Positions 33,352 through 44,240 of a stretch of 64,000 bases of DNA are shown in pieces (within the stretch, counting starts at the first letter, position 1; the number at the start of each line of letters is the position of its first letter). The notes under the pieces were generated by a model. That model was not told the origin of the DNA. It was given only the letters and a program-made list of their open reading frames with translations, and did no database searches. A program made the position numbers and the translations under genes. The stretch spans positions 248,001 to 312,000 of the forward strand of contig JARFIW010000658.1 of the NCBI GenBank assembly GCA_036346225.1, read 5' to 3'. Origin of the DNA: Platerodrilus igneus. Lineage: Eukaryota; Arthropoda; Insecta; Coleoptera; Lycidae.

Positions 33352-33633
33352 TTGATATATTCCATGGGGACGATATTCCAGAAGCAATTCCGTAAGCAGC
33401 GCCGCAATCTTCGACGTCTCGCTAAGCAAGCAATAGTCCCACCACCTGATGCACCAGCTTCCACACCGCCAACCTATGCCGTGCCCTGGGTCCTAAAGGC
33501 CATCGACCTCGCCGACGTTGTATTGTTCGACGACATCAGGCTCTGCTCCGTTCTACCCACCGACCCTCTTCGCAGTCTGTATATTTGGCAATCAATCGCG
33601 AGTTGGAGGAGCTTTACTGGAAGATTCCTTTAG
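33352..33633 (+). CDS. Unrecognised open frame in putative LTR
   Basis: 93 codons. The N-terminal part is basic (MGTIFQKQFRKQRRNLRRLA from the second Met), then proline- and alanine-rich, then VPWVLKAIDLADVVLFDDIR. Composition is more protein-like than its surroundings. A shift at about 33,580 opens a second frame with INRELEELYWKIPLEFYGRR, which suggests an older longer protein with one frameshift. I do not recognise the family. An AATAAA lies downstream near 33,804. It could be an LTR-borne ORF or a gag scrap. Confidence 0.35.
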   Translation: MIYSMGTIFQKQFRKQRRNLRRLAKQAIVPPPDAPASTPPTYAVPWVLKAIDLADVVLFDDIRLCSVLPTDPLRSLYIWQSIASWRSFTGRFL

Positions 33634-34201
33634 AGTTCTACGGCCGCCGGTGAAAAGGTGCCGTACATCCACCCCTTTCGGTACCGTCAACCTCCGTTGT
33701 TGGTTCGTAACCCTCCACAGTAATTAGTGTAAGTAGTAAGGACTCGTATATTCGTATAGTGCTTGAAGGGACATTATTGCTTTCAATTTATTATCAGACT
33801 GTAAATAAATGGACTTGTGTAATTATTATGCTTTAATGTATTGTATTAGATTAAGTTGTGAATTGATAGCAGCTAATAAAAGCGACGCAACCGCTGCTTT
33901 AAAATTGATTAATTGAGTATAACCATGTGTATTATTTATCCTATTGTATTATTATTATATGGTTCATGTTACTCCGAATTATTGTATAAATATATATCAG
34001 TTGTGTCATAGTAATTGTTCATGTATTGTGTGTTGCCTAGCATCAAGCATCTATTGCATACCAGTGTATTCCGGCAAGCAATTGCCCCTATGTTTACTTC
34101 AAACAACTTCTCTGTTGCCGAGTGTGACTGTGGCTGTTGCAGGGCGTAACCTCAAACTCCTGGTAACAATACGTACCAGTACAAGGACGTGATGGTCCTG
34201 G

Positions 34202-36160
34202 TGTAACGCCTCCTCCTCAGCGTCTCCTGACGCCTCCACCATCTCTCAGATCCACTGAAAACAAAAAAATATATATCATTCGTGAATATCAGATAACAAA
34301 TTGCACCTATATATTTCCTAAACCCTTACCTGATATCACAAGGTCGAGAATTTCTTATTAACAATGAAAGCCCAAGGTAAAGTTGGATGGAAAACGGCTT
34401 AAGGAAAAGAAAAACTCTTTAGACATAAACGGCTAGTAGAGTGTTAGCTCTGGGTAGATCATGGGCTGGGGTCATGGGTTGTCAAATGACCAAAAATATA
34501 AATAATGAGCGCCACCGTATTTTTCAATACAACCTAAAAAAATTAACTGTGCTTGTATTAGGGGAATGCGGAAACCTTATATCAACACCACTAATATAGC
34601 CATAAAACCTGAATTTCACTCTTTTAAAACACTAACCAAAATCTCAAACACCAGATGTCATACAGATGTCTCGACTTAACCTGTGAACAAACAAATGCAC
34701 AACATGGACACCGTTTGTGTCCTCAAAAATATTTACCAAAAATAAAATAATAGAATTTAAGTTTTAAAAATATACGCCCAGGGTATTTGTTATCATTACA
34801 CACAATTTTTGCTTAGGAATGACTTGTAAATATTACTTGTATTATAAATAATAAAAGAATCATGCAAAAAAAATAGATTCTATTTGATTAAATTCCTTGA
34901 TTCGTTTTAATATAACATTTTTCAACTAATAATTTTTTTTATAGAACAGAAATATAATAAGGATTTGTATTCAGAAACATAAAGATCTCTAAATGAATCT
35001 TTCTTAATAAATTTTTTGAAAGGTTTGAGTTCTCTTAATTATTTATATTACAAATTCTTCAGTCATAGTAGTACTACGTTGACTTAACAATTAAATTCAA
35101 TTATATAAGTTCAGATAAAATATCATGTATCAATCTAAAGTTAGTTTTACTTAATAGGTATTAAAAGAATTCCTCATGTTGATTAAAAATCAAAGTAAAT
35201 GACCTCAAAATTTGTAAACATATTTTAAATTAGCGTAACATGACATGTGAGGTCTAAATTGAACAGCTGAATATTTTTTTATTTGACATTATATGTGACT
35301 AACAACTTTTTAGTTTAGTTAACGTTATCTGTTTGTGCAATAATTATGACAAGCAATGTATTTATTACGTAATTGTTTCTTTCCTTAAACGATTTTTAAG
35401 TGACTTTAGTGTAAATAAAGTTTAAACCTTATATTTTCTTATTGCGATTTAAATAATAATGAAAGTGATTAAATAACACTCACGTGTGGGAATACAGTAC
35501 GACCAAAAGAAATCGAACTATAACCTCAGCTGAGGGAAATTCCATTAACATCTGCGTTCTGCGATGCACAAATAGAAGCCACGTGAATACGTACGAAATT
35601 ATTGCTGGAATTTTGAGAACTCTTCTGAATAAAACCGTATTTAACGAAACCAATTTCTCCTTGATTACATCCTATGAAATTTAGTATTCCAAATCCCAAA
35701 CTAAATTTTCTTGAAATTAATTCTTTGATATTACTTATATGATATACTTATATGATATTGCACTAAGAGGAAAATATTAATAAAATTTGTTTAATTAATT
35801 TATACCAACTGTTTTAATGATGAGGGGGAGCTTCTATCTCCTTACACGAAGATTCAATCAATTAAAATTCTTTTTCAGACCGTGTTACAGGCCACGTGCT
35901 TAGACACGACCATCTTGACTTTACTACGCCGCCGATAGCAGCTTGCCTCTTCAAACGCTGATAGCAAAGTGCTCGAATTGACAACTCGACGAAACTTAGT
36001 AACAAAACTTAGACCTCAAAAGTACAGGAGTCTATATGCTATTATAAATTTTATGTATTATTTTTATTGTATGGAATTTTACAAATTATATTTTTATATA
36101 ATTGCTGTTTTATTTTATATTAATGGACGAAGTGTAACTACGAAAAAAAGATACGTTACA
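34202..36160. repeat. Repeat A, 1.9-kb element (possible solo LTR)
   Basis: Homologous to repeat B (44.24-46.12 kb) in the same orientation. Shared landmarks are TGATATCACAAGGTCGAGAA, CGAGTGTTAGCTCTGGGTAG, GGGGAATGCGGAAACCTTAT, CCAGATGTCATACAGATGTC, GATATTGCACTAAGA and a right end ATACGTTACA. Its outer ends are TGTAACG and CGTTACA, compatible with an LTR read on the minus strand. There is no RT, transposase or pol III box. The left edge by homology is nearer 34,255. No target duplication was found. Confidence 0.65.
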
Positions 36161-36161
36161 C

Positions 36162-36252
36162 CACCGCTACCGCCGCAGCCATCGCCTCTTGGATACACCG
36201 CTACCTTCGTTGCCATGCCCTCTCGGATGCACCGCTACCGCCGTCGGCCCTG
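36162..36252 (+). repeat. 34-bp GC-rich minisatellite
   Basis: CACCGCTACC starts at 36,162, 36,196 and 36,230, exactly 34 bp apart, with partial conservation of the rest (GCCATCGCCTCTTGGATA / GCCATGCCCTCTCGGATG). It abuts the right end of repeat A. Confidence 0.85.
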
Positions 36253-36469
36253 ACTATAATTTTTTTACCCTATGACCAACACTTATCGAATTACACTAAT
36301 TCCGAATATTTTAACTTTTTTACTTATAAATATTTTTCTAGCGTGTGAAGCATTTGATGGGTTTAAATTTTCTTGAAAGGCTAGAACCGGCATTACTGTT
36401 AACTTAAGACTAACCCCTAACAGATGTAAAACGTCTAAACGCCTAAATTTCAATCTAGAAATATTTTCT
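36253..36469. other. Unassigned spacer
   Basis: AT-rich. GTTAACTTAAGACTAACCCC resembles, inverted, a segment near 19.98 kb. Confidence 0.4.
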
Positions 36470-37070
36470 TAGGGTGTATAGCATTGGATAAACTCCAATT
36501 TCAAGCATGGTTTTGGGCGCCTTCTGCTGCCAAAGCTCCTTATCAATATTTCAAGGTTCTTTCAAAACTTTTTGCATATCAAGCTATCGATCGTGACATC
36601 TCTCATATTGATTTACAAAAATTAAGCAATGATTTATGATATTCGAGTCCTAAAGTTGTTGCATTAGCTTTCTTTGATTCAAATTTGGCATTTGAATATC
36701 AATCAAAAATGAGAAGTGAATGCAAACACAGATCGATAAAATCTCAGAAATTCTTAACGACAGCATTGAACAATTCGTTTTCTCCGAAACTAGAGAATTT
36801 TTCGAAAGATTTAACTTGAATGATGAATTCTTTATGACAGATACGTCGGCATGGCATCAAAATGAAAGCTTTGTAAAAGATCTGGAGTTAGTGAATAAAT
36901 TAAAATTTGTAAATGATTTGGCTGGAAGAGGGGTGATGCTTGTGGAATATAATACTAAATGACATACGAAAAACGAACAACATATGCAGTATGTGCTTAG
37001 GTTGTAAGCGATTATCACGGAAAGTTTCCAGACTCTAAAAGAACGACTCTCGCGTTAAAATTTGTAGTCA
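36470..37070 (+). pseudogene. TE-associated orphan protein (relic)
   Basis: Reading through one stop and one shift gives KVVALAFFDSNLAFEYQSKM, QKFLTTALNN, then in another frame FERFNLNDEFF, DTSAWHQNESFVKDLELVNK and KFVNDLAGRGVMLVEYN. The order AFFDSN ... WxxNxxF ... LxFVNDxAxRGVxLxxxYN is one I associate with a repetitive arthropod protein family linked to mobile elements. I cannot name a domain or function. The continuation after YNTK (a stop) contains a degenerate EQ--QYVL motif. Confidence 0.5.
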
Positions 37071-37339
37071 AAAAAAGAGATTTTCAGATTTTTCTTGGCA
37101 ACCGTTAGTCGTACATAAAAATTGTTAGATAATATTGTATGCACTTTTTATAGATCTACAACTTTTATATAACATTATTTTGCAAATACTTAATATTTAG
37201 CAAAATAAATAAATAAAATGGATTTTTTTCTGTAATTTTGATTTTTCAATTTTCATGTCCTCTGGGGACTCTTTCCCTTTATTCAATTGACTTAAAATTT
37301 TAGACAGATTACTTTTACACGTAATGGTAGCGTAAAGAA

Positions 37340-37918
37340 AATTCAAACTTTGAAAAAACAGCCACCTTGAGGCTGCAGGGAACGCTTCATTAGGTCAGTT
37401 AGATATAACATTGTTGAAGCACTGTCAAATCGCAAACCTACGGATGAACGTCTCTATACACTTTACCGAGATAGAGAACGTAGTAAACCAACGTCTTCTG
37501 ACGTATATACCGCTGTAAGCTGAATGTGATGAAGCGCTCATACCCAATAATTTTCTTCTCGGTACTCCAAATGATGTAAGATCATCAGGTGACTTTGACA
37601 CAGGCTGTCTTGGTTTTCGAAAGAACTATTGCATTTCATAGTTTGTTGCTCAAACTTTCTGCCAGCGATGGATAAGGAAGTATTTACGTACACTTAGACG
37701 ATGCGACGATTCAAGTGTCGTCTTTCAGCTAAACCGATTCAACCAGGAGATATTGTGATAGTCTGCGCCGAAAACAGCCATCGAAATTTGTGGCCGAAAA
37801 AAATAAGTTATAGATGCAATATAAGTACAAATAGTTAAGTACCCAGTGCTGTGGTGGTTCGCAATTTGTCTGGAGCTTCCTATACTCGACTGTCTGTTAA
37901 GCTGGTTGTGTTAGATAT
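37340..37918 (+). pseudogene. BEL/Pao integrase C-terminus (relic)
   Basis: Pieces in order: RFIRSVRYNIVEAL, KPTDERLYTLYR, NVVNQRLLTYIPL, EALIPNNFLLGTPND, CQRWIRKYLRTL, KPIQPGDIVIVCAENSHRNL and TRLSVKLVVLDI. This is the BEL/Pao pol tail with its DUF5641 part (family: WERL-RSVK, NSRPLTY-P, EALTPNHFLLG, W-RW--EYLP-L, GD-V-V---N-PR, L-VLD). Several frames are used, so it is dead. It is on the opposite strand to the BEL/Pao relic at 8.7-13.65 kb. Confidence 0.78.
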
Positions 37919-37919
37919 A

Positions 37920-38016
37920 TTTTTTATTTATTTTATTTATTTGTTCCAGCGTTTCAATAGTCTGCTAGCTGAAATAAGCAGATCTGGCTTACCCTTAGAA
38001 AGTAACCATGAGTAAG

Positions 38017-38055
<39 letters not shown>

Positions 38056-38095
38056 CTCGCGCTTTAGGGCATGTGTTATGTATGTATGTGTGTAG
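37920..38095 (+). repeat. TG-rich dispersed repeat, copy 2
   Basis: Same order as at 4.59 kb: TATTTATTTGTTCCAGCGTT, GTCTGCTAGCTGAAATAAGC, GAGTAAGGTG, (GT)n, GCGCGCGC, GGGCATGTGTTATG. It continues into the cassette array after the insertion at 38,096-39,940. Confidence 0.75.
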
Positions 38096-39940
38096 TGTAA
38101 CGATATCTTGTGGGGTGAAGATAACGTTAATAAAAAGAATTACTGGTTAAATATTCTTAGTACCTTCTAGCAAAGTGGACACAAAGCCCTAACCAGGAAC
38201 GGTACGGAATATGGTGCTGTTCCCGAACTAGCAGCAGGGTAGGTCGTGGGCGTTGGTAGCACACAGAAAAAGAAATATAAAGGGGGCGCCAATTGCAGTT
38301 GATTGGACCCACAGTCACCACACTAATTACTGAAGGACAAGGCTTCTGCAATTAAACCTACCTGCCTATAAGTGTACCCGTAAACCTCGAACTTATAATA
38401 AACAACCACCTCGCCAAACATAAGTAACTCCTATATTTACTGATTATTAAATCACACTACACCTTAACCTGACTGTACCCAACTTAATAAACATTTAAAT
38501 AAAGCCCATTGCAACTTCAAAACAAGTGGTACTCCCTCCCCGACAATCAATAAAATAATAGGTATACTCTATAACGACTCACGCCTCTTTAGTTTTATAA
38601 TTTTTTTCTAGACGTTAGCGCCAGTTATCAATTCCCAAAACATAAGGATGGTGCACCCTCTTCCTGCCACAGGCAATGCAAACTCTAGTTTCTTTACAAT
38701 GAAAATGAGATCATGTACTACACCAAATGATCTGATGCGCCTGAATTTAGACCACCCAAGTAACAATATAATAACCTTAATACAATACATATAGCCAGTA
38801 CTATTTAAACCCCTTAAAATTTTTATTTGAATTAAACTAAAAGCATTCTCGATGCGTAAACGGAAATATCCACATTAAGCAAAATCAAGGTAACAATACA
38901 CAATTAATTAATACTCAGCTGCTTCCCCGGTAAATTGACTCCGATACTTCCACAGCACCAGCGGCAGTTTCTAACCAAATAACCATCAATGTAGAAGAAA
39001 CTTCATTGAACTGAGCCACGCGTGTCGGAATCAAGATATGTTACTCTTGGCGAGTAACTTCAATATATAAGGACAATTGCCCTGCGGAATAAAAAAACCC
39101 TATACACACTAATAAATAAGAGTAAAATGCACTTTACAACTTATACTCTACAATGCGGTTTAAATACAAGAGTTGTCAATCGGGTGCAGATTGTCTCAAC
39201 AAGTTTTCTGTTCAACCCAAGGAAAACATTTGTTACTCCAATCACCTAATAGTATTCTACTTGATGTGGGAAAGCTGTCCAGAATTGGTTTATTAACCAA
39301 ATGCTTCCAACCAGGAACACTCCAGATGCAATCGGATACGTTTCCCTTAGGAATTGTACGTCGCACCTTGACTGCACGTTCACACAGAATGTATCGTCTT
39401 CGCAAAACATCTTATCGCTTCCGATAAGAGCTTGGACAACCAAAAAATTCTTCGTAGCACCTAACCAAGTTAATTACGTTAAAGCTCAACATAATAAGCA
39501 ACTAGGAAATTAATAATTACCCGAAACCAAGCTATTCCCTATTAAATACAATTAACGCTAGTGGTCGCTTCAATAATTAAAAAAAAATACAACAATAAAT
39601 TAGTCTGTCATTTTTATAGATAATGACAGTTACAGAATTACACTCCTGGTAGAGATATGTATAGTCGAAATCAGGAAAGAATAAATGCACGTCATAGGTT
39701 TCTAAATTAAAAAACGACATACTTCCGATAGATCCTTTAAAAGTATATCGGTTTTTAATTCAGAAACCTATGACGTGCATTCATTCTTTCATGATTTCGA
39801 CTATAGGCGACCATATTCTACTAGCTGCATTCTATATAGAATGTAAGAATCAATCTCAACTGATCCATGCCAACAAAAGAACGATTTAACCAAAAAATCA
39901 ATATGTATGAAATTAAAATTGTAACGGTAAGACTAACCGT
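38096..39940. mobile_element. Unidentified 1.85-kb insertion in the TG repeat
   Basis: In neighbouring units ATGTGTTATGTGTGT runs directly into GAGTGAGGTTGTGTG. Here the two parts are separated by 1.85 kb starting TGTAACGATATCTTG and ending near CCGTTGCTGT. It encodes nothing recognised and contains a 146-bp hairpin. The TGTAACG start is shared with LTR ends in this window, so it may be a solo LTR. The right end is not defined to the base. Confidence 0.45.
39660..39805. repeat. Near-perfect 57-bp-arm hairpin
   Basis: Arms at 39,660-39,716 and 39,749-39,805 (TATAGTCGAAATCA... and ...TGATTTCGACTATA) match with few mismatches. The 32-nt loop itself has ATACTT/AAGTAT. It resembles a small foldback MITE or an inverted-repeat RNA precursor. 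Confidence 0.85.
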
Positions 39941-40016
39941 TGCTGTGGGTGAGGTTGTGTGTGTGCATGTGTGTTGTGTATGTAGTGTTGATATCCGTGT
40001 TACGGTCCCCTTCTAG

Positions 40017-40130
40017 GACCAGGACCATCGGCAGCCGGAAATCCCAGTCGTCAAAGAAGAACATTCAACGGATATTGCCTTATCAGTCCAGACCATTGGC
40101 ATCCGGAAATCCAGATGTTGAAAAGGCAAT
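40017..40130 (+). repeat. Exon-like cassette 1
   Basis: 114 nt between TTCTAG and GTAAGTG, i.e. flanked by an AG acceptor-like and a GTAAGT donor-like site. Its length is divisible by three and two frames are open. It contains an internal duplication (GGACCATCGGCAGCCGGAAA and its partner with GCATCCGG, about 75 nt apart). No protein family recognised. Confidence 0.6.
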
Positions 40131-40333
40131 GTAAGTGCGTGAAAAGGCATTTGTGTTTGTACAGCGTTTGAGAAAGTAACCGTGAGTAAGGTGTCAGAGT
40201 GTGTGTGTGTGTGTGTGTCTGCGCGCGCGCTTTAGGGCATGTGTTATGTGTGTAGCTGATGTTGTGTGTGTGTGTGTGTGTGTATGTGTGTTGTGTATGT
40301 AGTGTTGATGTCCGTGTTACGTTGCCCTTCTAG

Positions 40334-40447
40334 GACCAAGACCATCGGCAGTCGGAAATCCCAGTCGTCAAGGAAGAACGCTCAACGAATATTGCCTTAT
40401 CAGTCCGGACCATCGGCATCCGGAAATCCAGATGTTGAAAAGCCAAT
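40334..40447 (+). repeat. Exon-like cassette 2
   Basis: 114 nt, same borders and internal duplication as cassette 1, with about ten substitutions. Confidence 0.6.
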
Positions 40448-40634
40448 GTAAGTGCGTGAATAGGCATTTGTGTTTGTACAGCGTTTAAGAAAGTAACCGT
40501 GAGTAAGGTGTGAGTGTGTGTGTGAAGGTGTGAGTGCGCGCGCTTTAGGGCATGTGTTATGTGTGTGAGTGAGGTTGTGTGTGTGCGTGTGTTGTGTATG
40601 TAGTGTTGATAGCCGTGTTAAGTGCCCCTTCTAG

Positions 40635-40747
40635 GATCAGGACCATCAGCAGCCGGAAATCCCAGTCGTCAAGGAAGTATGCTCAACGGATATTATCTTA
40701 TCAGTCCGGACCATCGGCATCCGGAAATCCAAATGTGAAAAAGCAAT
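40635..40747 (+). repeat. Exon-like cassette 3
   Basis: 113 nt: one T is missing in the ATGTTGAAAA segment relative to cassettes 1 and 2, so the length is no longer a multiple of three. Confidence 0.6.
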
Positions 40748-40946
40748 GTAAGTGCGTGAATAGGCATTTGTGTTGGTACAGCGTTTGAGAAAGTAACAGT
40801 GAGTAAGGTGTGAGTATGTGTGTGTGAAGGTGTGAGTGCGCGCGCTTTAGGGCATGTGTTATGTGTGTATGTGTGTGAGTGAGGTTGTGTGTGTGTGTGT
40901 GTGTTGTGTATGTAGTGTTGATAGCCGTGTTAAGTGCCCCTTCTAG

Positions 40947-41059
40947 GAGCAGGACCATCAGCAGCCGGAAATCCAAGTCGTCAAGGAAGTATGCTCAACG
41001 GATATTATCTTATCAGTCCGGACCATCGGCATCCGGAAATACAAATGTGAAAAGACAAT
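40947..41059 (+). repeat. Exon-like cassette 4
   Basis: 113 nt with the same one-base deletion as cassette 3; borders TTCTAG and GTAAGTG retained. Confidence 0.6.
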
Positions 41060-41117
41060 GTAAGTGCGTGAATAGGCATTTGTGTTTGTACAGCATTTGA
41101 GAAAGTAACCGTGAGTA

Positions 41118-41150
<33 letters not shown>

Positions 41151-41168
41151 GTGCGTGTGTGTGTGTGT

Positions 41169-41191
41169 TGTTATTATTATTATTATTATTT
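41169..41191. repeat. (TTA)n microsatellite
   Basis: About seven ATT/TTA units directly after the last (GT)n tract, at the edge of the LTR fragment read on the minus strand. Confidence 0.9.
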
Positions 41192-41314
41192 ATTAAAACG
41201 TTTCATTTTGCATACATAGTTCTAAAACAACTTATACATAATAATTAAGTTACAATACATAGTAAAAGAATACAAAAATAAATTTATGTGGTTGTTACGT
41301 TTTTTTTGAGACCT

Positions 41315-41416
41315 CCACGTTGGGCGCCAAATTTTTATGTTACGTTAATCGTGGCAGTCACGTTGGGCGCCAAATATTATATAACGTTATTTCGTGGCAG
41401 CCACGTTGGGCGCCAA
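41315..41416 (-). promoter_or_regulatory. Triplicated tRNA primer-binding site
   Basis: On the minus strand TTGGCGCCCAACGTG occurs three times with 43-bp spacing (plus-strand starts 41,316, 41,359, 41,402). Each is accompanied by a CGTGGC or CGTAGC stretch and an ACGTAACA- or ACGTTAT-like stretch resembling the LTR end. A normal retrotransposon has one. Confidence 0.88.
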
Positions 41417-41421
41417 AGTTA

Positions 41422-42108
41422 TGTTACGTTGACTCGTAGCCGTGCGTAACACCAAGAAAATCCAAGAAATGACCGGGCTCAATCGGAGAGTAGGGGGGGG
41501 TCGTAGAAAACAGACTGACATATAATGTACGCGACGGTAAGGAGTTAGTGACAATACCTGCAAGAAAAATAGTTAAGCAGACCTGAAAAAAAAAGAATAA
41601 GCATAGCAGCAATGAAAAGTCTAAGTTATTCAGTACTTTGTAGAATGAAAAAAAAAAGAAACTGTTTAGATAAACTATATAATATAGCAACGGTAAAAGC
41701 AATACAGAAAAATGTTTAGTACAAAGTGAGGTAATATTGGGGAGTAGCAGAAACGTTTCCTCACACACCAATTAAACATAAATCAGATAAAATGTTGACA
41801 AAAGATAAATAGATAAGACACAATTGGTATGAGTAATTCAGTAGTATTGATTTTTCTTTCTTTCTTTTTTTTTCTCTATGTTTTAAAATAGCATGCAAGT
41901 CTATTGTAAAAGGTATCAGTACGACAAAGATATGGTAAAGCAATGGATAGATATTTAAAGTAATAACCAGTAGGAAATAGTTCAACTTACAAAAGTCCTT
42001 CAGCAACGCTTCCTTGCAACTGAAGTGTGGGATTCAACAATGTCCTGCACTAACGAAGCACTTCACCCTTGACTGTGAGGGTGTTGATGGAACTTATCAC
42101 ACGTTACA
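41422..42108 (-). repeat. LTR on the minus strand
   Basis: 687 bp; reads TGTAACGTGTGATAAG at its start and ACGTAACA at its end on the minus strand, directly before the primer-binding sites. The 3' portion (TTTTTTTCAG, GACCCCCCCCTACTCTCCGA, TTGAGCCCGGTC) matches the LTR family at 24.1, 28.7 and 58.7 kb, so it is a related, more diverged family. No internal coding region follows; after about 130 bp the cassette array begins. Confidence 0.75.
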
Positions 42109-43262
42109 CTAATCACACCTACGTATTTCACTAGTATTAGCAGCAGACATTATCATGCTGATGGAACTAGGTAGCATTGATAAATTTCTTGGTAATTCTA
42201 TTTCCTAAGACAACAATTTCAAAATATTCTGTAGCACTAGTTTAATTTCAACTGGGACCAAAGGTATATTATTTTCATAAACATCCCAAAAAGCAGTGAG
42301 AACCTTCAACCAATACCTTTGTAAGCCGGTAATCTGTTATAATTCGCAGATAACGAAATTTGCGCAAACAATGATCTATTTTAGATTTTTGTTGCTAGAA
42401 AATTCAGAAACTACAGTATCACTGTATTTAAATAATCCAAAGTATGTGCTACTCTGAGAAGAAAAGGACCGCGAAACTAGATCGCACCCACCGTTTAAAT
42501 ATCAAAAGACAAAACAACTAAAAAGAACCATAATGGGTAAAGCACGTGTATCACTCAAGCAAGTCCGTCAAATGTTTCGTAAAACATTTATCTCACAAGA
42601 AAACAACTAAAAACAATTAGTAAAGCAACGCGTATCACTAAGTCAATGTCCCGTAAAACACGCACGTGCGGTCGAGTAAAACACGTTCGCCTATACAGCA
42701 TCTTTCCTTCAAAGCAATAAGAACTACACTTTCTACAGTTACTATACAATTTCCATTTCACAAGAAAAACAAGCAAAAACGCGCCGTGCCCGTTCATGAA
42801 CAATTCGAAATTTAATCCCACATTCATTTTCACTATGGTCAAAGTAAAAAAGAAGCAGTCTTTTCCACGTAATTAATATATCGGGACCAAGAACAAAACT
42901 ACAACTCAAAGCAGAAAGAAACCGTATTTTTAACGTAATTAGTATATAGGAACAAAGAGCAAACTACAACTCCAATCTGTTTATATAAACTCGTCGCTAT
43001 TACAACCTTTTATCGCCTCTTATCTAAACTTGTATATCCACATAAGGAACCAAATTTTATATTTACGGCAAGACAAGGACGATGCAATCTATAATTAATA
43101 CGATGCACTCGCCTAAGGAGTTAATAAATATCAAATATAAAAATAGTAATTTGTAGAGATGTATTTATGAATTGAGGATAGCGTAAAATGTTCAATTACC
43201 AAAAATGCCCGTTACATGGTAAAGTTCTAAGACAGAACTGAATACAAGTTGGTGAGTAGCTT
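42109..43262. other. Unassigned sequence
   Basis: AT-rich. GTAAAACACG-like phrases recur (42,540-42,690), suggesting an old local duplication. No gene recognised. Confidence 0.45.
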
Positions 43263-44240
43263 AAAACTCAGTTGGAGAGATGTCACTAAGTTCATTTTCA
43301 AACACTAGATCATTGTTGTTAACAGTACAGAGCATGCTTTTAATGCATCAAACCCTTTGAAAACTTTGCAATTGTCCAGAGCTCAACTTTCTTACGAATT
43401 CCTTTATTATTCTGGATTTTAAGCGTTTTGTGCATATAACCTTGAAAGTTGCAGATCTTAAAATTTTCTTTATCGAATCAATTGTATTCCAATAGATGGT
43501 TGCTTTTGCTAAAACTTATAAGTAGTTTGCCAGCTTAATAGTGTCTAATATTCCTGGAATGCAACAGTAAAAGTCTTTTATTGATATTTTCTTTGTTGGA
43601 AGTAGCCCTGATACCAATTCGATCACGTAGTTTCATAGTTCAGTTGTTTGAGGACATTTCATTATCATGTGCCAGGCATTTCCTTCGGCTGAACACCAAG
43701 AGCAGTTTGATGAATCTATCTCTCCTACTGCTGTTAAAAAAATGGAGTCTGCTAATCGATTCTTTGCAAGCCTCCATGATATCATCCCTTCTAGACCAAG
43801 TGTAGGGACTGTAAAAAATGCGGACCAATTAACTTTTACGTTGAACCAATGGGAGTCGAGCGACTGTAAATTGTTACAATATTTTTGTGTTAAAATCTTT
43901 TGTAATAAACTCCTGTTATGTTTTTGAATTTCGATTATTCTAGCGTCGCTTGATTTTACAGTTATGACTAAACCTTGAGTGGGGGGATGTGATGTCTGAA
44001 GCTTGTGGTAATGCAATAAAAACTGCTCGAACTCTGTTATAATGCACTGCAAAATCATTCTGAACAACGGTTGTTTCCGTAGTGATTGCTTACCAAACTT
44101 GTTTTGTGTCCATCCAGTTAGTTCCTCGAATAAAGTTCTTTAGGGTTTTAAATCCGTGTTCAGCCCACCTTTTACTAAATAGCGGTGGCTTGTATTCCAG
44201 ACGCAATAATCTATTGTCTCTTGTACTATTTAATTTTTTT
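43263..44240 (-). pseudogene. Tx1/L1-like LINE, C-terminal part
   Basis: Minus strand. PLFSKRWAEHGFKTLKNFI comes first, then VNWSAFFTVPTLGLE, MISWRLAKNRLADS, CSWCSAEGNAWHMIMKCP (Cys/His zinc-knuckle-like end) and LAKATIYWNTIDSIKKI. The open frame closes near 43,265. These are the post-RT motifs of Tx1/L1-group LINEs. It is continuous with 46,122-46,886 once repeat B is set aside. Confidence 0.78.

Larger units (their letters stand above)
31657..34168 (+). repeat. Putative 3' LTR of the Ty3/Gypsy relic
   Basis: Begins TGTTACCAAACTGCA right after the G-rich tract. The perfect inverted partner GGTAACA occurs at 34,162-34,168, giving a candidate LTR of about 2.5 kb, long but possible. The interior holds diverged direct repeats, a 14-bp inverted repeat, a roughly 33-bp minisatellite and an open frame (33,352-33,633). 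The right end is uncertain. No matching target duplication was found. Confidence 0.45.
39945..41168 (+). repeat. Tandem array of TG-flanked cassette units
   Basis: Four units of 301-317 bp. Each has (TG)n-rich DNA, GTAGTGTTGAT, a C-rich patch ending TTCTAG, a 113-114-nt cassette, GTAAGTGCGTGAA, TTTGTACAGCGTTTGAGAAA and GTGAGTAAGGTG. Units 3 and 4 are closest to each other (both with a one-base deletion in the cassette and TAAGTGCC upstream), as expected for local duplication. Confidence 0.88.

Noticed and set aside
34202..34208. Target-site duplication around repeat A
   Set aside because: The bases flanking the TGTAACG and CGTTACA ends (CCTGG and CCACC) do not match.
40017..41059. CRISPR array (regularly spaced repeats near 40-41 kb)
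   Set aside because: The units are long and nearly identical throughout, with microsatellite spacers in a eukaryotic TE context. Nothing resembles short repeats with unique spacers or cas genes.
41424..41771. 115-codon minus-strand frame
   Set aside because: It lies within the LTR (41,422-42,108) and has no protein motif; it is T-rich low-complexity sequence.
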